Source of the DNA: Bombardia bombarda
Taxonomy: Eukaryota > Ascomycota > Sordariomycetes > Sordariales > Lasiosphaeriaceae
Assembly: GCA_030512295.1 (NCBI GenBank)
Contig: JAULSR010000002.1
Coordinates: 4,960,001-5,024,000 of the forward strand
Direction of reading: 5' to 3'
Length of the DNA: 64,000 bases
The notes under the pieces were generated by a model. That model searched no databases, was not told where the DNA came from, and worked only from the letters and a program-made list of their open reading frames with translations. The position numbers were made by a program, and so were the translations under genes. Positions 32,617 through 43,056 of this stretch are shown piece after piece; position 1 is the first letter of the stretch, and each line of letters starts with the position of its first letter.

Positions 32617-33482
32617 ATGACGACGAGCCCAGCAGTTGTCGCAACCGCAACCGTCGCGGCGGTAGCCACTGGCCTTCTAGGTGAGCCTGCTCTCATAAGC
32701 ATCCATAATCTTTCCCACTGGTTCATCTAGGCTAATTGGCCTATTCTCTCTCCAATAGCATACGCAGTATACTTTGACTACCGCAGGCGCTCCCAGTCCG
32801 AGTTCCGGAGACAGCTGCGGCGCAACGAGAAGAAGCAGGAGAGGCTCGCAAAGGAGCTCGCCCAGGCAGCCCAGCAGGCCCAGAGGCAGAGCATCAAGCA
32901 GGCTGTGGACGAGGCCAAGGAGGATGGATTCCCCACCTCTTCGGAAGAGAAGGAAGCCTACTTCCTCGAGCAGGTCCAGGCCGGCGAGATCCTCGGCGCA
33001 GACCGTAAGTGATCACTTGCTCTTACTTACTGCTGATCCTGGTCCACCACATCCGTGACAATCAACTCCTTAGAACTACACAAGCAGAAAGGCTAATCTC
33101 TGTCTCTGCCCCCAAAACAGCCTCCAAGGCTGTTGATGCCGCACTCGCCTTTTACAAGGCCCTCAAGGTCTACCCGACCCCCGGCGACCTGATTGGCATC
33201 TACGACAAGACCGTTTCCAAGGTGAGCAAACACAATTGCACTTCAACCCAGCCCAATTCGGACGCTCGACCCCCATTGCGTTACCACAAGAGCAAAACCT
33301 GACCTATCTCTAACACATCTCCCAAAAAACAATAGCCCATCCTCGACATCCTCGCCGAGATGATCGCCTACGACGGCACCCTCAAGATCGGAGGATCTTA
33401 CACCGGCTCCGGTATCGACATGGCCGAGATGATGCGCGAGATGGGCGAGATGGGCGGCATCCCCGGCGTCGGTCTCGATTAG
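32617..33482 (+). CDS. TOM20: Mitochondrial import receptor Tom20
   Basis: Four exons (32617..32680, 32759..33004, 33121..33221, 33336..33482) encode 185 residues. An N-terminal membrane anchor (about 4-25, VVATATVAAVATGLLAYAVYF) is followed by DYRRRSQSEFRRQLRRNEKKQ, a basic charged coil, and the Tom20 receptor core with EAYFLEQVQAGEILGADPS, AALAFYKALKVYPTPGDLIGIY and TVSKPILDILAEMIAYD. The tail is Gly/Met-rich (MAEMMREMGEMGG), typical for fungi. Tom20 recognises presequences at the mitochondrial outer membrane and hands them to Tom22/Tom40. All three introns are canonical and phase-consistent. Confidence 0.96.
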
Positions 33483-34416
33483 GGCTCCGCGTTCCCCTTT
33501 GCCCGCAACGATTAGCGCTCAGCGATACTCAGCGATATGAAGGACCAATCTAGTCGACCGTCTTAAGGGTTACTACTCGTTGTCGTCACCTCGTCCGAAC
33601 AAAGACGACCACCCAGGGCTCGAGAAGACCGTTAATTGTTCGGTGAACGAGCGCAGCCTCGCTAGCTCAGAACCGGAGCTACCAAAGTCAGAGTCCAATA
33701 GCAACAGCAGAGTCATCACCATCACCATCTTCCGACCAGCAGGAGAGCGACCCGGAGATGTATACAAGAGGGAGGAAGAGGAGCAGGAGTGGGGATGAGG
33801 CAGAGCAGGAGCCACTTAAAATTTTCGTAGTCACCTCGAGGGACGATGTTGACTAACCCACCAACCACACCACACCACCCAACTCTCTCTTACTCCCACC
33901 GACAACCTCCGCTGGGACTGCGAAATCGACCACACGACCGACGGGATTTTATCGGCTAGGAGGGGTGAAGGTGGAGGGAGTATGTGTTATTTCCTGTTCG
34001 CCCATGTTGTACAATATTGTTATTCTCCCTTATTTCTTTGTCTGTTTGTTTTGTTGGTGAGACAGCGTCGACGGGACACCAAGGCCCCATCTACCTACCC
34101 AAGCAGTGTCATCTCATCTCTCAAGAGTGCTATGTAAAAGAAACCACGTGTGTACATAAATCGGATCAACGGGGGATAGCATAGACGGCCGGTACAAGAG
34201 GGGTTCTCACTTTGTTTCATTCTTTTCCATTCTTAATGACGGGAGAGAAAGACAGCCTTTTTTTTTTTGAATCAGGTCTTCAATAGCAACAACATCTTCA
34301 GCGAAAGATTTGTCTATTCTAGTATTCAGATTCCGTAAACTGTTTTGCCAGTCCAATGACGTAAGTACATTTCAATTTTATAGGTTGTTTTGCTTTTTGA
34401 AAGCTACCGCGCTACA
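33483..34416. other. Convergent intergenic region, no gene seen
   Basis: Spacer of 934 bp between TOM20 (+) and TYW1 (-). It includes a T-tract near 34260 and short ORFs of 66-80 codons without recognisable content; presumably mostly 3' UTR. Confidence 0.5.
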
Positions 34417-36807
34417 CTAATTTACTTCTGCTGGAACCGCCGCCGCCTCAACCGGCCGCCCCTTTCTATCCACCCTCACATCCCGCGGGTCGAACCCGCC
34501 ATTGCCCCACGTCGCCCACTCGGGCGTCGCAGCGCCCATATAATCCTCTGGCGAGAAATCCCCGCCCGGCCCCTTGGCCTCGAGCAGCTCAAAGAACTTC
34601 TCATAGTCAATCAGCGTGTGCCACTTGCCGTCGACATTGAACCGCTCGCTGCCCAGCAGGATGCAGCAGCTGTGCGCGTGCTCGGCCGCGATGCCGTACT
34701 TGAGCCCGCGCTTGTGCAGCGCCCGCTCGAGCGCCAGCACAAAGTCGCACACCTCCTGGTAGAAGGGCACGTTGGCCATGGTCAGGCCGGCGTTGCTGCT
34801 GGTCGAGGTGCCGCAGTAGGTGACGCCCTTGACCTCGATGAAGCAGGGGAGGCCGCGGGCGACGAGGTCGGCGTAGCCCTCGGCCTCGTCCTCGACGTTG
34901 AAGCCCTTGACGAGGGTGAGGCGGAAGACGGTGCGCTGGCGGAAGCGGCGCTCGCGGAGGATGTCGAGGCAGCGCTGGAAGCGCTCCCAAAAGTCGCGGT
35001 GCAGCGGCCGGTCGATGCGGCGGAGCGACTCGCGGTTGGAGGCGTCGATGCTGACGTAGAGCTGGGTGACGTGCTGCAGGGCGGCGAGCTCGTCGGGGTG
35101 CTGCGCGTTGCAGACCAAAAAGGACGAGATGCGCTCGGCGTGCAGCATGCCGAGGAACTCGTTGATGTGCGGGTAGAAGATGGGCTCGCCGACGAGCGAG
35201 AGCGCGCAGTGGCGGATACGCATCGCCTCGGCGAAGCGCTCGGCGCGCACGCCGGGCACGCCGCGCATCATCTTGATCTTCTTGTAGTGGTTCTCCCTGA
35301 CGCCGTCAAAGATGAGCTGGGGCGGGTCGACGACCCAGCGCCACGTGGTGCCGACGGGGTTGGTGCCGTGGCGCCAGCAAAAGACGCACTTGTTGGAGCA
35401 CGAGAGCGAGGGGGTCGTCTCCATGCACTGGTGCGAGTTGATACCGTAGAAGGAGTACTTGTAGCACGATCCACGGCCGCGGAGGGCGGATTTGGTCCAC
35501 CGGCAGATCTTGACGCCCGAGTGAGAGCCAACAATGGAGTAGCCTTGTTTTGTCAACGAGGTGTATGTAGGGGAGTTCTTGGGTACCATCTCCTTGACCA
35601 CGATGGCTGCAGTCGCCTTCCTAACTTTGGGCTGGATCTTTCCAGACGTGGTGAAGTCAATCGCAATCGGCGCCCTGGTCAGCTTGGCATCGGTGCCATC
35701 TGCGCGCGACATGTCCATAATGCGGCCCAGATCTTCGACATCCTCCAAACTTCCCGCGCTCTTTTGCTTCGTTGCCTTGGCGTCAGTCGGGGCGTCGTCA
35801 AACATGACTTCCCCATCATCTTCATCCACGTCAGCTTCGTCGTCGCTTTCCAGCGGGTCTCCAGAGCCCGCTACTCCCTCGCCCAGACCCCCAGTCTGCT
35901 CGAGGAGCGTCAGAACCTCGGTGAGTCCGATCTGCCACTCAGACAGCCTCGCAAAGCCGTCTCTCTTCCAGTCGCCCACGCCGAGGGGAAACGCGCGCTT
36001 CCGCGCAGTCAGCTTGGCCATCCACCTGTCCACCTCTTTCGCCTGGAAGCAGAACCCGTCCTCCTCCGTCGGCCATCCCTCCCTGTCGCCGAAGCCGAAA
36101 ACAGAGTAGCCGAGGATCGACGACAGAGGCGCCGTGTCGATGCGGAAGTCGTGGTGCGTCTCCTGCAGGTGCTCGAGCACATTGTCGTTTATGGTATCGA
36201 TATTGTAGCTGGGAATGAGAAAGAGGTAGAACAATTCGACCGGGCCGCCACCCTGCTCGTTTTCGATCTTAGGGGGCGAGATGAAGTATTCGTCGTAGTC
36301 GACCTCGGCGAGATCGAGGGCCTTGGGCGCCAGAAACGGACACTCCTTGCCTTCGGATGCGATAGCAGCCAGCGAGGTTCCAAAAGTCTGCGCAAAGTCC
36401 TTGGCGACCTTTTCTGTGTTTGCGGTGATGGACGAGTAGAAAATCAGCACCTGGATCTTTGGCGCTGGCGCCTCCTCTGAGGATCCGCGGCGCGCTGTCT
36501 TTCTGGTGAGCTCGCCCTTTATCCTGCGGGGTACGTTCTGTTGTTTCTTCTCCTTCTCGACGGTAGTGGTTGTTTCGTCGTTTTTGGCAATGGTGTTGTT
36601 CACTTCCTCCTTCTTCTTCTCTGGCGCAAGCGCAGGCGCAAGCAGAGCTTCCGGTTCTGGTTGGTATATCTTTGGGAATACAAGCAGCTCGGCGGGCTTC
36701 TGATCGGCAGTCCAATGGAGATATATCCTAAGGACGACAAGGGCGCAAAATGTGGTCAAGATGATTGGTATTCTGTGTTCATGCCACAGTTCCACGGCAT
36801 CTGCCAT
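34417..36807 (-). CDS. TYW1: tRNA 4-demethylwyosine synthase (TYW1)
   Basis: One exon of 796 residues. A membrane helix at about 12-30 (RIPIILTTFCALVVLRIYL) points to ER anchoring, as in other fungal Tyw1 proteins. A flavodoxin-like FMN domain follows (about 117-300; IFYSSITANTEKVAKDFAQ), then an acidic linker and the radical SAM domain. The iron-sulfur triad is CSNKCVFC, with cysteines 470, 474 and 477, followed by WRHGTNPVGTTWRW. The enzyme condenses N1-methylguanosine-37 of tRNA-Phe with pyruvate to give the tricyclic wyosine precursor. The frame is open for 93 more codons to an ATG at 37086, but that part is Arg-rich and unlike the family, and a probable 5' UTR intron interrupts it, so I start at MADAVELW. 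Confidence 0.94.
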   Translation of the reverse strand: MADAVELWHEHRIPIILTTFCALVVLRIYLHWTADQKPAELLVFPKIYQPEPEALLAPALAPEKKKEEVNNTIAKNDETTTTVEKEKKQQNVPRRIKGELTRKTARRGSSEEAPAPKIQVLIFYSSITANTEKVAKDFAQTFGTSLAAIASEGKECPFLAPKALDLAEVDYDEYFISPPKIENEQGGGPVELFYLFLIPSYNIDTINDNVLEHLQETHHDFRIDTAPLSSILGYSVFGFGDREGWPTEEDGFCFQAKEVDRWMAKLTARKRAFPLGVGDWKRDGFARLSEWQIGLTEVLTLLEQTGGLGEGVAGSGDPLESDDEADVDEDDGEVMFDDAPTDAKATKQKSAGSLEDVEDLGRIMDMSRADGTDAKLTRAPIAIDFTTSGKIQPKVRKATAAIVVKEMVPKNSPTYTSLTKQGYSIVGSHSGVKICRWTKSALRGRGSCYKYSFYGINSHQCMETTPSLSCSNKCVFCWRHGTNPVGTTWRWVVDPPQLIFDGVRENHYKKIKMMRGVPGVRAERFAEAMRIRHCALSLVGEPIFYPHINEFLGMLHAERISSFLVCNAQHPDELAALQHVTQLYVSIDASNRESLRRIDRPLHRDFWERFQRCLDILRERRFRQRTVFRLTLVKGFNVEDEAEGYADLVARGLPCFIEVKGVTYCGTSTSSNAGLTMANVPFYQEVCDFVLALERALHKRGLKYGIAAEHAHSCCILLGSERFNVDGKWHTLIDYEKFFELLEAKGPGGDFSPEDYMGAATPEWATWGNGGFDPRDVRVDRKGRPVEAAAVPAEVN

Positions 36808-37440
36808 GCGGGTGATTGTGATATCAGCGACTGGAGCATGGTAGTAGGGTCGGGATAATTGGTGTCGGGTGCGACTTACAGAGAGCGAATGCCGCGGACG
36901 GGTTCGCATCCCAATGATCGTACGACATGGTCTCGTTCTGCCCTTGGGACGGGAGATGTGTGCGTTCGCACAATTTCCTCCTGTTTCTGTAGCCCGTTCT
37001 TTTCCTCTGCCGCCGTAGGGTTGGATGTCCAACCTGGGAGGAAGATTTTTAGAAGTTTTGGAACCCCTCTGGTCAATGCCCCGCATTACCTACTAGAATA
37101 TAGTGGGGGTGATTCTGTAAGAAGCGGAAGAGCGGGTAGCTTCAAGCCCCAAGCCGCCAATCGACATCCCCTGTATTGTCATCATTTACATAAGGACAAG
37201 AGCCAAGAGATTGATGGCAATTCGTACACAAGCTGGCTCTTTGCCATGTCGAGTGTACATTGCCCATGACATTAATGTACACGATCTGAGATATTGATTT
37301 TATACAGCCTATAACACAATTGATATGTCATATGTATACCGGGTATCATGGCCAATTGTTCTATGCAGCTCAAAATGAAATCCCATTTGTACCATGAATC
37401 TGAAGTGAAGCCCAGCTCCACAATCCGCACTCGGAACAGC
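36808..37440. other. TYW1 upstream region and 3' flank of the TMEM42-like gene
   Basis: Spacer of 633 bp. The left part is the TYW1 leader and promoter; the right part, near 37260-37400, is AT-rich and likely the neighbour's 3' UTR. No gene is seen. Confidence 0.5.
36831..36879 (-). other. Putative 5' UTR intron of TYW1
   Basis: On the minus strand GTAAGT at 36879 and CTCCAG ending at 36831 bound 49 nt, 23 nt upstream of the chosen ATG. Its length is not a multiple of three, so splicing would disconnect the upstream in-frame extension. Confidence 0.45.
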
Positions 37441-38666
37441 TCATTGTGATTCTTCCCCTAAATCGAGATCTAGGACATCATCATTCTTGCCTTCTATCGG
37501 TAAGGAGGTCCTGGCGGGACCATCGTCCATCGGAATGGGTTGGAACGAACCTAGCCCATCCTCGGCAAGAGATGCCGCCGACGCGGGTGGGATAACCGCA
37601 GCAGCAGCCGCCGCATCCACGACGGTCCCTTCGTCCTTGCGTCCGATGATCACGTTTCCGGCGACCAGCATGGCAGCGCCGAGCCACCATAGTGGCGGCA
37701 GGGCCTCAGAGAAGATGGCGAAGCCGAGGATGGCGGTGATGAAAAAGTTTGACGATGTGTTCATGATGGATACCTGTGTAGTTGAGTTGCCTCGCGCGAG
37801 GGCCTTGGTGAAGAAGGTCCACATCTGATCAGATGGCCTGGTTAGAACCTGCAATTTGAAAGATTACGAAAACGAAAATGGGGATAAGACTTACGATACC
37901 GTTGAACACAAGATTGAGGCCGAAGAATATCTACACATAATGCAACGTTAGAGTCTCAAGTTGTAAGGCTAAGGAGGACAGTTCAAGACACTATTGCGTT
38001 CAGTAAGGATAGGGGGCTCATACAGATCGAATGACAACCTCAATGCTATTTTCAATGGAAGAAAGGTTCAAGAAACGAGCAATTCCTTGCGATATGTTTG
38101 TTGTGAGGTCGGTGGTTGTCCTACCAGGTCGAATGTTAACATGCCAATTCACACACACCTAAAGTTCAGGTACATAAGCCCATACAACCAATCATTCAGG
38201 TTGCATATATAAATCAGAGTAAACAAGAGACCAAGTCAACTTACAGCTTTGCAAAAACGCCATTAAAAGCAGCACAGGCCCCGCTGGCCAAGGCAAAGAC
38301 GATCCACTCATTGCGGCTTGTCCAAGTAGCAGCAGCCATGTTGCTATTGCTGTCGGCGGTGTCTGGGTTATCGCTTTCTACTGCCGTCTGGCCGTTAAGC
38401 AGAGGTTGCTGGTCATCCTGTGCGCCGTCCATTTCGGCTCGCCTGCCACCCGAAGGCCGGGGCAGCCTCTTCTTTATGTGGCCTGGGAGGTGAGTGGATG
38501 CGGTAGCAGTGCTACGGGCAGCAGCAGCATCCGCAATTTCGGAAGAGACGCCCGTAGTAGATGGTGAACCAAGAGTTGAAGAAGGAGAAGATGGTGTGCC
38601 GGTAACAACAGCATTGGCTACGCCGCGAGAAGGAGGGTGGTCATCATTACGGCGGCGGCCTGGCAT
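37441..38666 (-). CDS. TMEM42/EamA-like small multidrug-type transporter
   Basis: Four exons on the minus strand (38245..38666, 38024..38120, 37895..37930, 37441..37824) encode 312 residues. After a disordered Ser/Arg-rich N terminus of about 115 residues come four helices: NEWIVFALASGACAAFNGVFAKL, IFFGLNLVFNGIMWTFFTKAL, STTQVSIMNTSSNFFITAILGF and PLWWLGAAMLVAGNVIIG. This is the half-size EamA (drug/metabolite transporter) pattern of TMEM42 proteins, which probably work as dimers; the substrate is unknown. The 36-nt third exon and the 97-nt second exon were found from phase and the conserved TTTDLTTNISQGIARFL and IEVVIR. The acidic C-terminal tail (about 95 residues) is cytosolic or luminal and not conserved. 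Confidence 0.8.
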
Positions 38667-40349
38667 CTTGTTCTGGGATTCGACTCGCTGCAGGTTGGGC
38701 GGGTGGGTATCAGAAGGGGACGGGATATGTATGGATGGATCCTGCACTGCACCGCACTGCAATGTGCCGTATCGCACCAGCTGTAGTGCCCGAGTTGATT
38801 TCCGGGGATCCCGCTGTCTTTGCTACCTCAGGAATATAGTTGGGTCCCAAGGCGGGCCAAGGAATGGTCTGCAAATTGTCCGCTCGCAAGACCGATGAAT
38901 CCAAAGCGTGCGTGCCACGGCAGCTTGTTTATTTGTTTTTGTTTTTTTTTGGCGTTAGCGTTTGCGTTTGCGTATATTTTGTGAGTACGTAATGTACGCC
39001 GCGTATCACACAGCTGTTGTCCGGTGTGAGTCGGTTCTTTGTCTTTTTTTTATCGATGTCAGCTTGGTTCTAAAACTTGAAGAAACGCCGGATGCAATCA
39101 TCAACTTTCAAGACAGGCTGGAGCAATTGAACGAATAGAACTAGCGACAGGGTCCCGGCTGTTGAACCCCCACAAAACAGGGGCCTGTCAACTTGTCGTA
39201 ATCTCCTCCACGGGCCGGCCATCGAGGTTCACAGCTGCGGGCCGTGTCCAGGTCCATCCCCTGCCCAACCCCAGTCCGGGCCTGGGCAGCCGGTCATCAA
39301 ATGTGGACAAAGATATCACATGGAACGACGAAAGGAATTTGTAGCTTCAAGGTGGTTAAAGGTGGTATATTCCTAAGAAATAAAAAACTAATTTCGATCC
39401 TAATATAAGGCCCTTGCTGTTCTATGTATCAAAAACGCTTGTCGTTAGACTCACCCGCGGCAAGCTGAACTAACGTAGCTGGCTGACCACTCTAGTCTCG
39501 TTACTGTCGTGGCTGCTCAAAGTCAAGTCTACGACAACAACAACAACCGCGACCTCGGTATCACTACACTCAACAAACCCACATAAGCCCTTGCTAAAAC
39601 GTCATGTGTATGACCACGCACCCAGTCATCCGCGAGATAGCCGGGCCCCGAATAAAAGTTAAACAGGTATCAACGCCAGCAGCATGTGTCTGGGCAAGTA
39701 TTCGTAGGACCATAGAAGAGCCCAGTCTCTTTTCAGCTCCATCTTTTTTCTCTCTCTCTCTATCAACTATTAAAAAAAAAAGAAACGAACGCCCACTCCC
39801 TCTGCCCAAAAAAACCCCAAACAACGCGCACATGCTAGAAGATATGCAATCTGATTGTGCCCTGCCGCCTGCTGACTAAAGCCCGCCATCTATCATCAAT
39901 ATTCCTGTTTTTGATCGAAGCAAAATGAAGAAAAAAGACGCCGTTCCCATGCTGATATGATCATCAAGCCCTGGTCTGTTCCTAGGCCGAAAAGAAAAGA
40001 GAAAAAGAAAATGTTGCCGAGAAATTATCAACCAACTGCTATCGTTGTCGTTTAAAGAATCCCACCAATCCCACTCAGCTCAGCTCAATCCAAGGCGTCC
40101 AACCCAGAAGTTGCGCACTCGTGCCAGGAAACCACCCAGGTCGGTAGTGTGCTTGTTTCTTTTGTGTTTTCCCGTGTTGTTGTGTGCACTTTCCTCAAAA
40201 CATCAGACTGTGCTTGGCCATGAGCTCATGCACACTGCAATGTTGGTCCATCTTGACTTGCTGTTTGATGCCCAAAACTAACTAACTACCTAAATCCCCC
40301 GTCTTTCGTTGGAGTCTCGAGGACGAGAGCGAGCGAGCGTGAAGGTGTT
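38667..40349. other. 1.7-kb intergenic region
   Basis: Upstream region of the TMEM42-like gene and 3' flank of the TFIIA gamma gene. Long T and A tracts (near 38937, 39047, 39770) and AAAGAAAAG runs near 40000 are visible. ORFs of 60-91 codons show nothing recognisable. Confidence 0.5.
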
Positions 40350-41194
40350 CTACTTGTCATCGGTTCGCTTTGCGCTGCAGCTGACGATCTTAACTTTATC
40401 AGCCTGCACGGTGTGGCTGCCGTTATCCATCTTGAACGTGACGTTCTTGATGAGAAAGGTCCACACTTCGTCGCAGAAGCGGTACGTATCAAGGGAGCCC
40501 TGTTTGTTTGTTAGGGGTTTAACCGGCATTGTCAGCCAAATCTATGTCTTCTTTCTGGTGGGTTGTTGATTATCATGGAAGTAGTAGCAGAAGTATTAGT
40601 GTCTGGGTTCATTTTCTCGTCTGAACCCGACAGCAGACCAGGAAACGCGCGCGAGACGGCTCATCTATGTTTTTGGGGTTCCCGCGCGCGTTTTGAGATA
40701 AGGAACTGGTAGGTAATATGTGCACGGAAATTTTGTGTGATATATTTGTGTAAGTTCGTGCAAAGTGAGGGTTCTCTATATTCACCTTGAACGTCAAACG
40801 AGACTTGACTTTCTCCGCTAGGGCTTCAGCGACAATGCGGTCAAACTGCGTCAACACCTTCATCGCCAGCTGAGGATCGATGCGCTCGGCCCCAATCAGA
40901 TCGTCCAGCGCATCTGTCAGCGTCATGCCGAGGCTGCAGGGTTCATAAAAACGTGTTGTTAGCACCCGGAGTACATGTGTAGCATAATGATGGGGGCCTG
41001 TGGTTGGGTTTGTGACAGTTGAAAGCCGCGCCAGGGGCAAGTAGGAGGAGAGCTCTGCTGGTAGTGGACAGGTGGACGGAAGACGGCGGATGACAGAGGA
41101 CAAGAGGGAACGGGGAAACGGAGGGACCAAGATGCGCCGTGTACCTTCCATGACGATACAAATCGTAAAAGTTGTTCGTCGAGTTGGTCGCCAT
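40350..41194 (-). CDS. TOA2: Transcription initiation factor TFIIA small (gamma) subunit
   Basis: Three exons on the minus strand (41145..41194, 40786..40933, 40350..40499) encode 115 residues, the usual Toa2 length. The N-terminal four-helix part has NNFYDLYRHGSLGMTLTDAL and AMKVLTQFDRIVAEALAEKV; the C-terminal beta barrel has GSLDTYRFCDEVWTFLIKNV and TFKMDNG, then VKIVSCSAKR. TFIIA gamma pairs with the alpha/beta subunit, stabilises TBP on the TATA box and acts in the nucleus. Both introns are phase-consistent; the ATG gives the family-typical MATNSTNNFY start. Confidence 0.96.
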
Positions 41195-41771
41195 CCTAGC
41201 CGTTGTCTTTCTTGTGAGGAGGGCGGGCGGTGATGTTGGGATTTGTTGTTTGAGGGATGGAGAGGAGGAAACGCTTAAATAGTCTGGGGAAATGAGGGTG
41301 CAGTTGGAAACCCAAGCTGACTCAGCCGGAGATCTGACTAATGCGCCACTCAGACAGCCGCACAGCCACGCCGCCCGAGCCTCAAAACCTTGACGCGCAA
41401 CACGCAGCAACCCTGGCAGGCACCAGCGCAAGTGAATAAGTAGGTAAGTACGTACCTAAGTCACGTGCTGCTTCTGTGACCCGCCTTCTGTTAGCTCCCT
41501 GCAGGCGTGGGGAGGTGTGGGCGTTGTCGGATTGGCTTGTTTTGCTGCAGGCCAGCAGCAGCAGCAGCAGCACCTAAGCAGCTTGGATTTGGGCCATCCA
41601 CTGACTCGGATGAACGACGGGAAGCTCTTGGGAAAGTGACGACGACTGGAACGACCCGACCCCGTCTTCGGCAACAACGCAACTTGCTTAGCTCAACGCT
41701 GCCAGGCCCCCAAAGTCGAAATACAAATACAACCACCAATACGCGACCAACCCCCCGATAAACGATTCAAA
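41195..41771. promoter_or_regulatory. Divergent promoter of TOA2 and the V-ATPase c'' gene
   Basis: Head-to-head spacer of 577 bp with a short CAG run near 41553-41571. Two general housekeeping genes share it. No further gene is seen. Confidence 0.55.
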
Positions 41772-42709
41772 ATGAGCTTGACCTACGGAGTTGGCGGGAT
41801 AGGGATGAGTTTGGCTGTGGTGGGAGCTTGTGAGTGGATTTGCTTGCGGGCAGTCGTTGTGCGAATGCGCCTTTCTTTTTAATGTAGCTTTTGCTAACTG
41901 CCATGTTTTTCCCTCACCAGATATGCTCTTCACGGGCAATGGCGAAGCCTTCAATGTACGCACGCACGAGACGAACATCTTCCTCCTCTCTTCTCTTGTA
42001 GCCCACCATTAGCAACAACTTTCTTACACACACTTGTCTTCCAGGTCGGAGCCTTTCTCGAGGCCGTTTCGCCATACGCATGGGCATGCATAGGCATCGC
42101 GCTCTGTATAGGCCTCTCGGTAGTGGGCGCAGCATGGTACGGGGCATCTACTTCTACAAAATATACAACCTAATTTCGGGCCTTCTCTAACAACGGGATT
42201 TTTGCGGTTCGTTTAGGGGCATTTTCATCACGGGCTCCTCGATCCTCGGCGGCGGCGTCAAGGCACCCCGGATTCGGACCAAGAACCTCATCTCCATCAT
42301 CTTCTGCGAGGTCGTGGCCATCTACGGCGTCATCATGGCGATTGTCTTCTCGGCCTTGATAAACCCGGCCGAGGGTGAGGCCGCCTACTCGGGCGACGCC
42401 TACTACACGGGCTTTGCCCTGTTTTGGTCCGGCCTCACGGTCGGTGTCTGCAACCTGGTGTGCGGCGTGGCTGTCGGTATCAACGGAAGCGGCGCTGCAC
42501 TGGCGGATGCTGCTGATCCTACACTGTATGTCTCCCTTGGTTTTGCTACAATGGGCACTAAAAGATACTGACAAACATGCTCTCCCTCCTACTCTAGCTT
42601 CGTCAAGATCCTCGTCATCGAGATCTTCAGCTCCGTCCTGGGCTTGTTCGGCCTGATCATCGGTCTGCTCCTATCCGGTAAAGCCTCAGCCTTTGGCAGC
42701 AGCAGCTAA
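41772..42709 (+). CDS. VMA16: V-type proton ATPase proteolipid subunit c''
   Basis: Five exons (41772..41829, 41921..41955, 42045..42136, 42217..42525, 42598..42709) encode 201 residues. The protein is almost wholly membrane helices: GIGMSLAVVGAYMLF, PYAWACIGIALCIGLSVVGA, the proton-carrying helix with IIFCEVVAIYGVIMAIVF (Glu93 being the expected essential carboxylate), GFALFWSGLTVGVCNLVCG and VLGLFGLIIGLLLSG. Length and the extra N-terminal helix distinguish c'' (Vma16) from c and c'. It forms part of the rotating V0 ring that acidifies vacuole and Golgi, which is functionally linked to the CLC exchanger also in this window. The second exon is 35 nt; phases agree at all four introns. Confidence 0.95.
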
Positions 42710-43056
42710 AGGGGCCGGCCTACAATCCCAAATTATGTGCATCTATCTGTGCCCTGCTACTACTCCTACGAGTATTCGGGCTGCCTCGAAAAAGAAGAAG
42801 CGTTGCCTAGTTATTCAGCCTCATTATCACCGGCGTTTTGGAAGAAATGGGCAAATTGGGGGGAAGGGGAGGTGGTTATAATTGAAACCGGTCAGCATAT
42901 CTATCTCACAGGGGTGGTTGGTGTAGGAGGGAGTGAGCCAGCTCGCTCCGGCTGTACAAAACAAACTATTATTGTTGTGGTCATCGTCAGGGAGGTTCAT
43001 TAACTGTTTAGTAATTACTTGTTTTGCGGGACCACCTTGTAATTTATCATGCTTGG
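42710..43056. other. Convergent intergenic region, no gene seen
   Basis: 347-bp spacer between the V-ATPase gene and the molybdopterin gene, holding both 3' ends. Confidence 0.5.

Noticed and set aside
34390..36480. 696-codon + strand ORF
   Set aside because: Antisense shadow of TYW1; the minus-strand product has flavodoxin and radical SAM motifs, this one has none.
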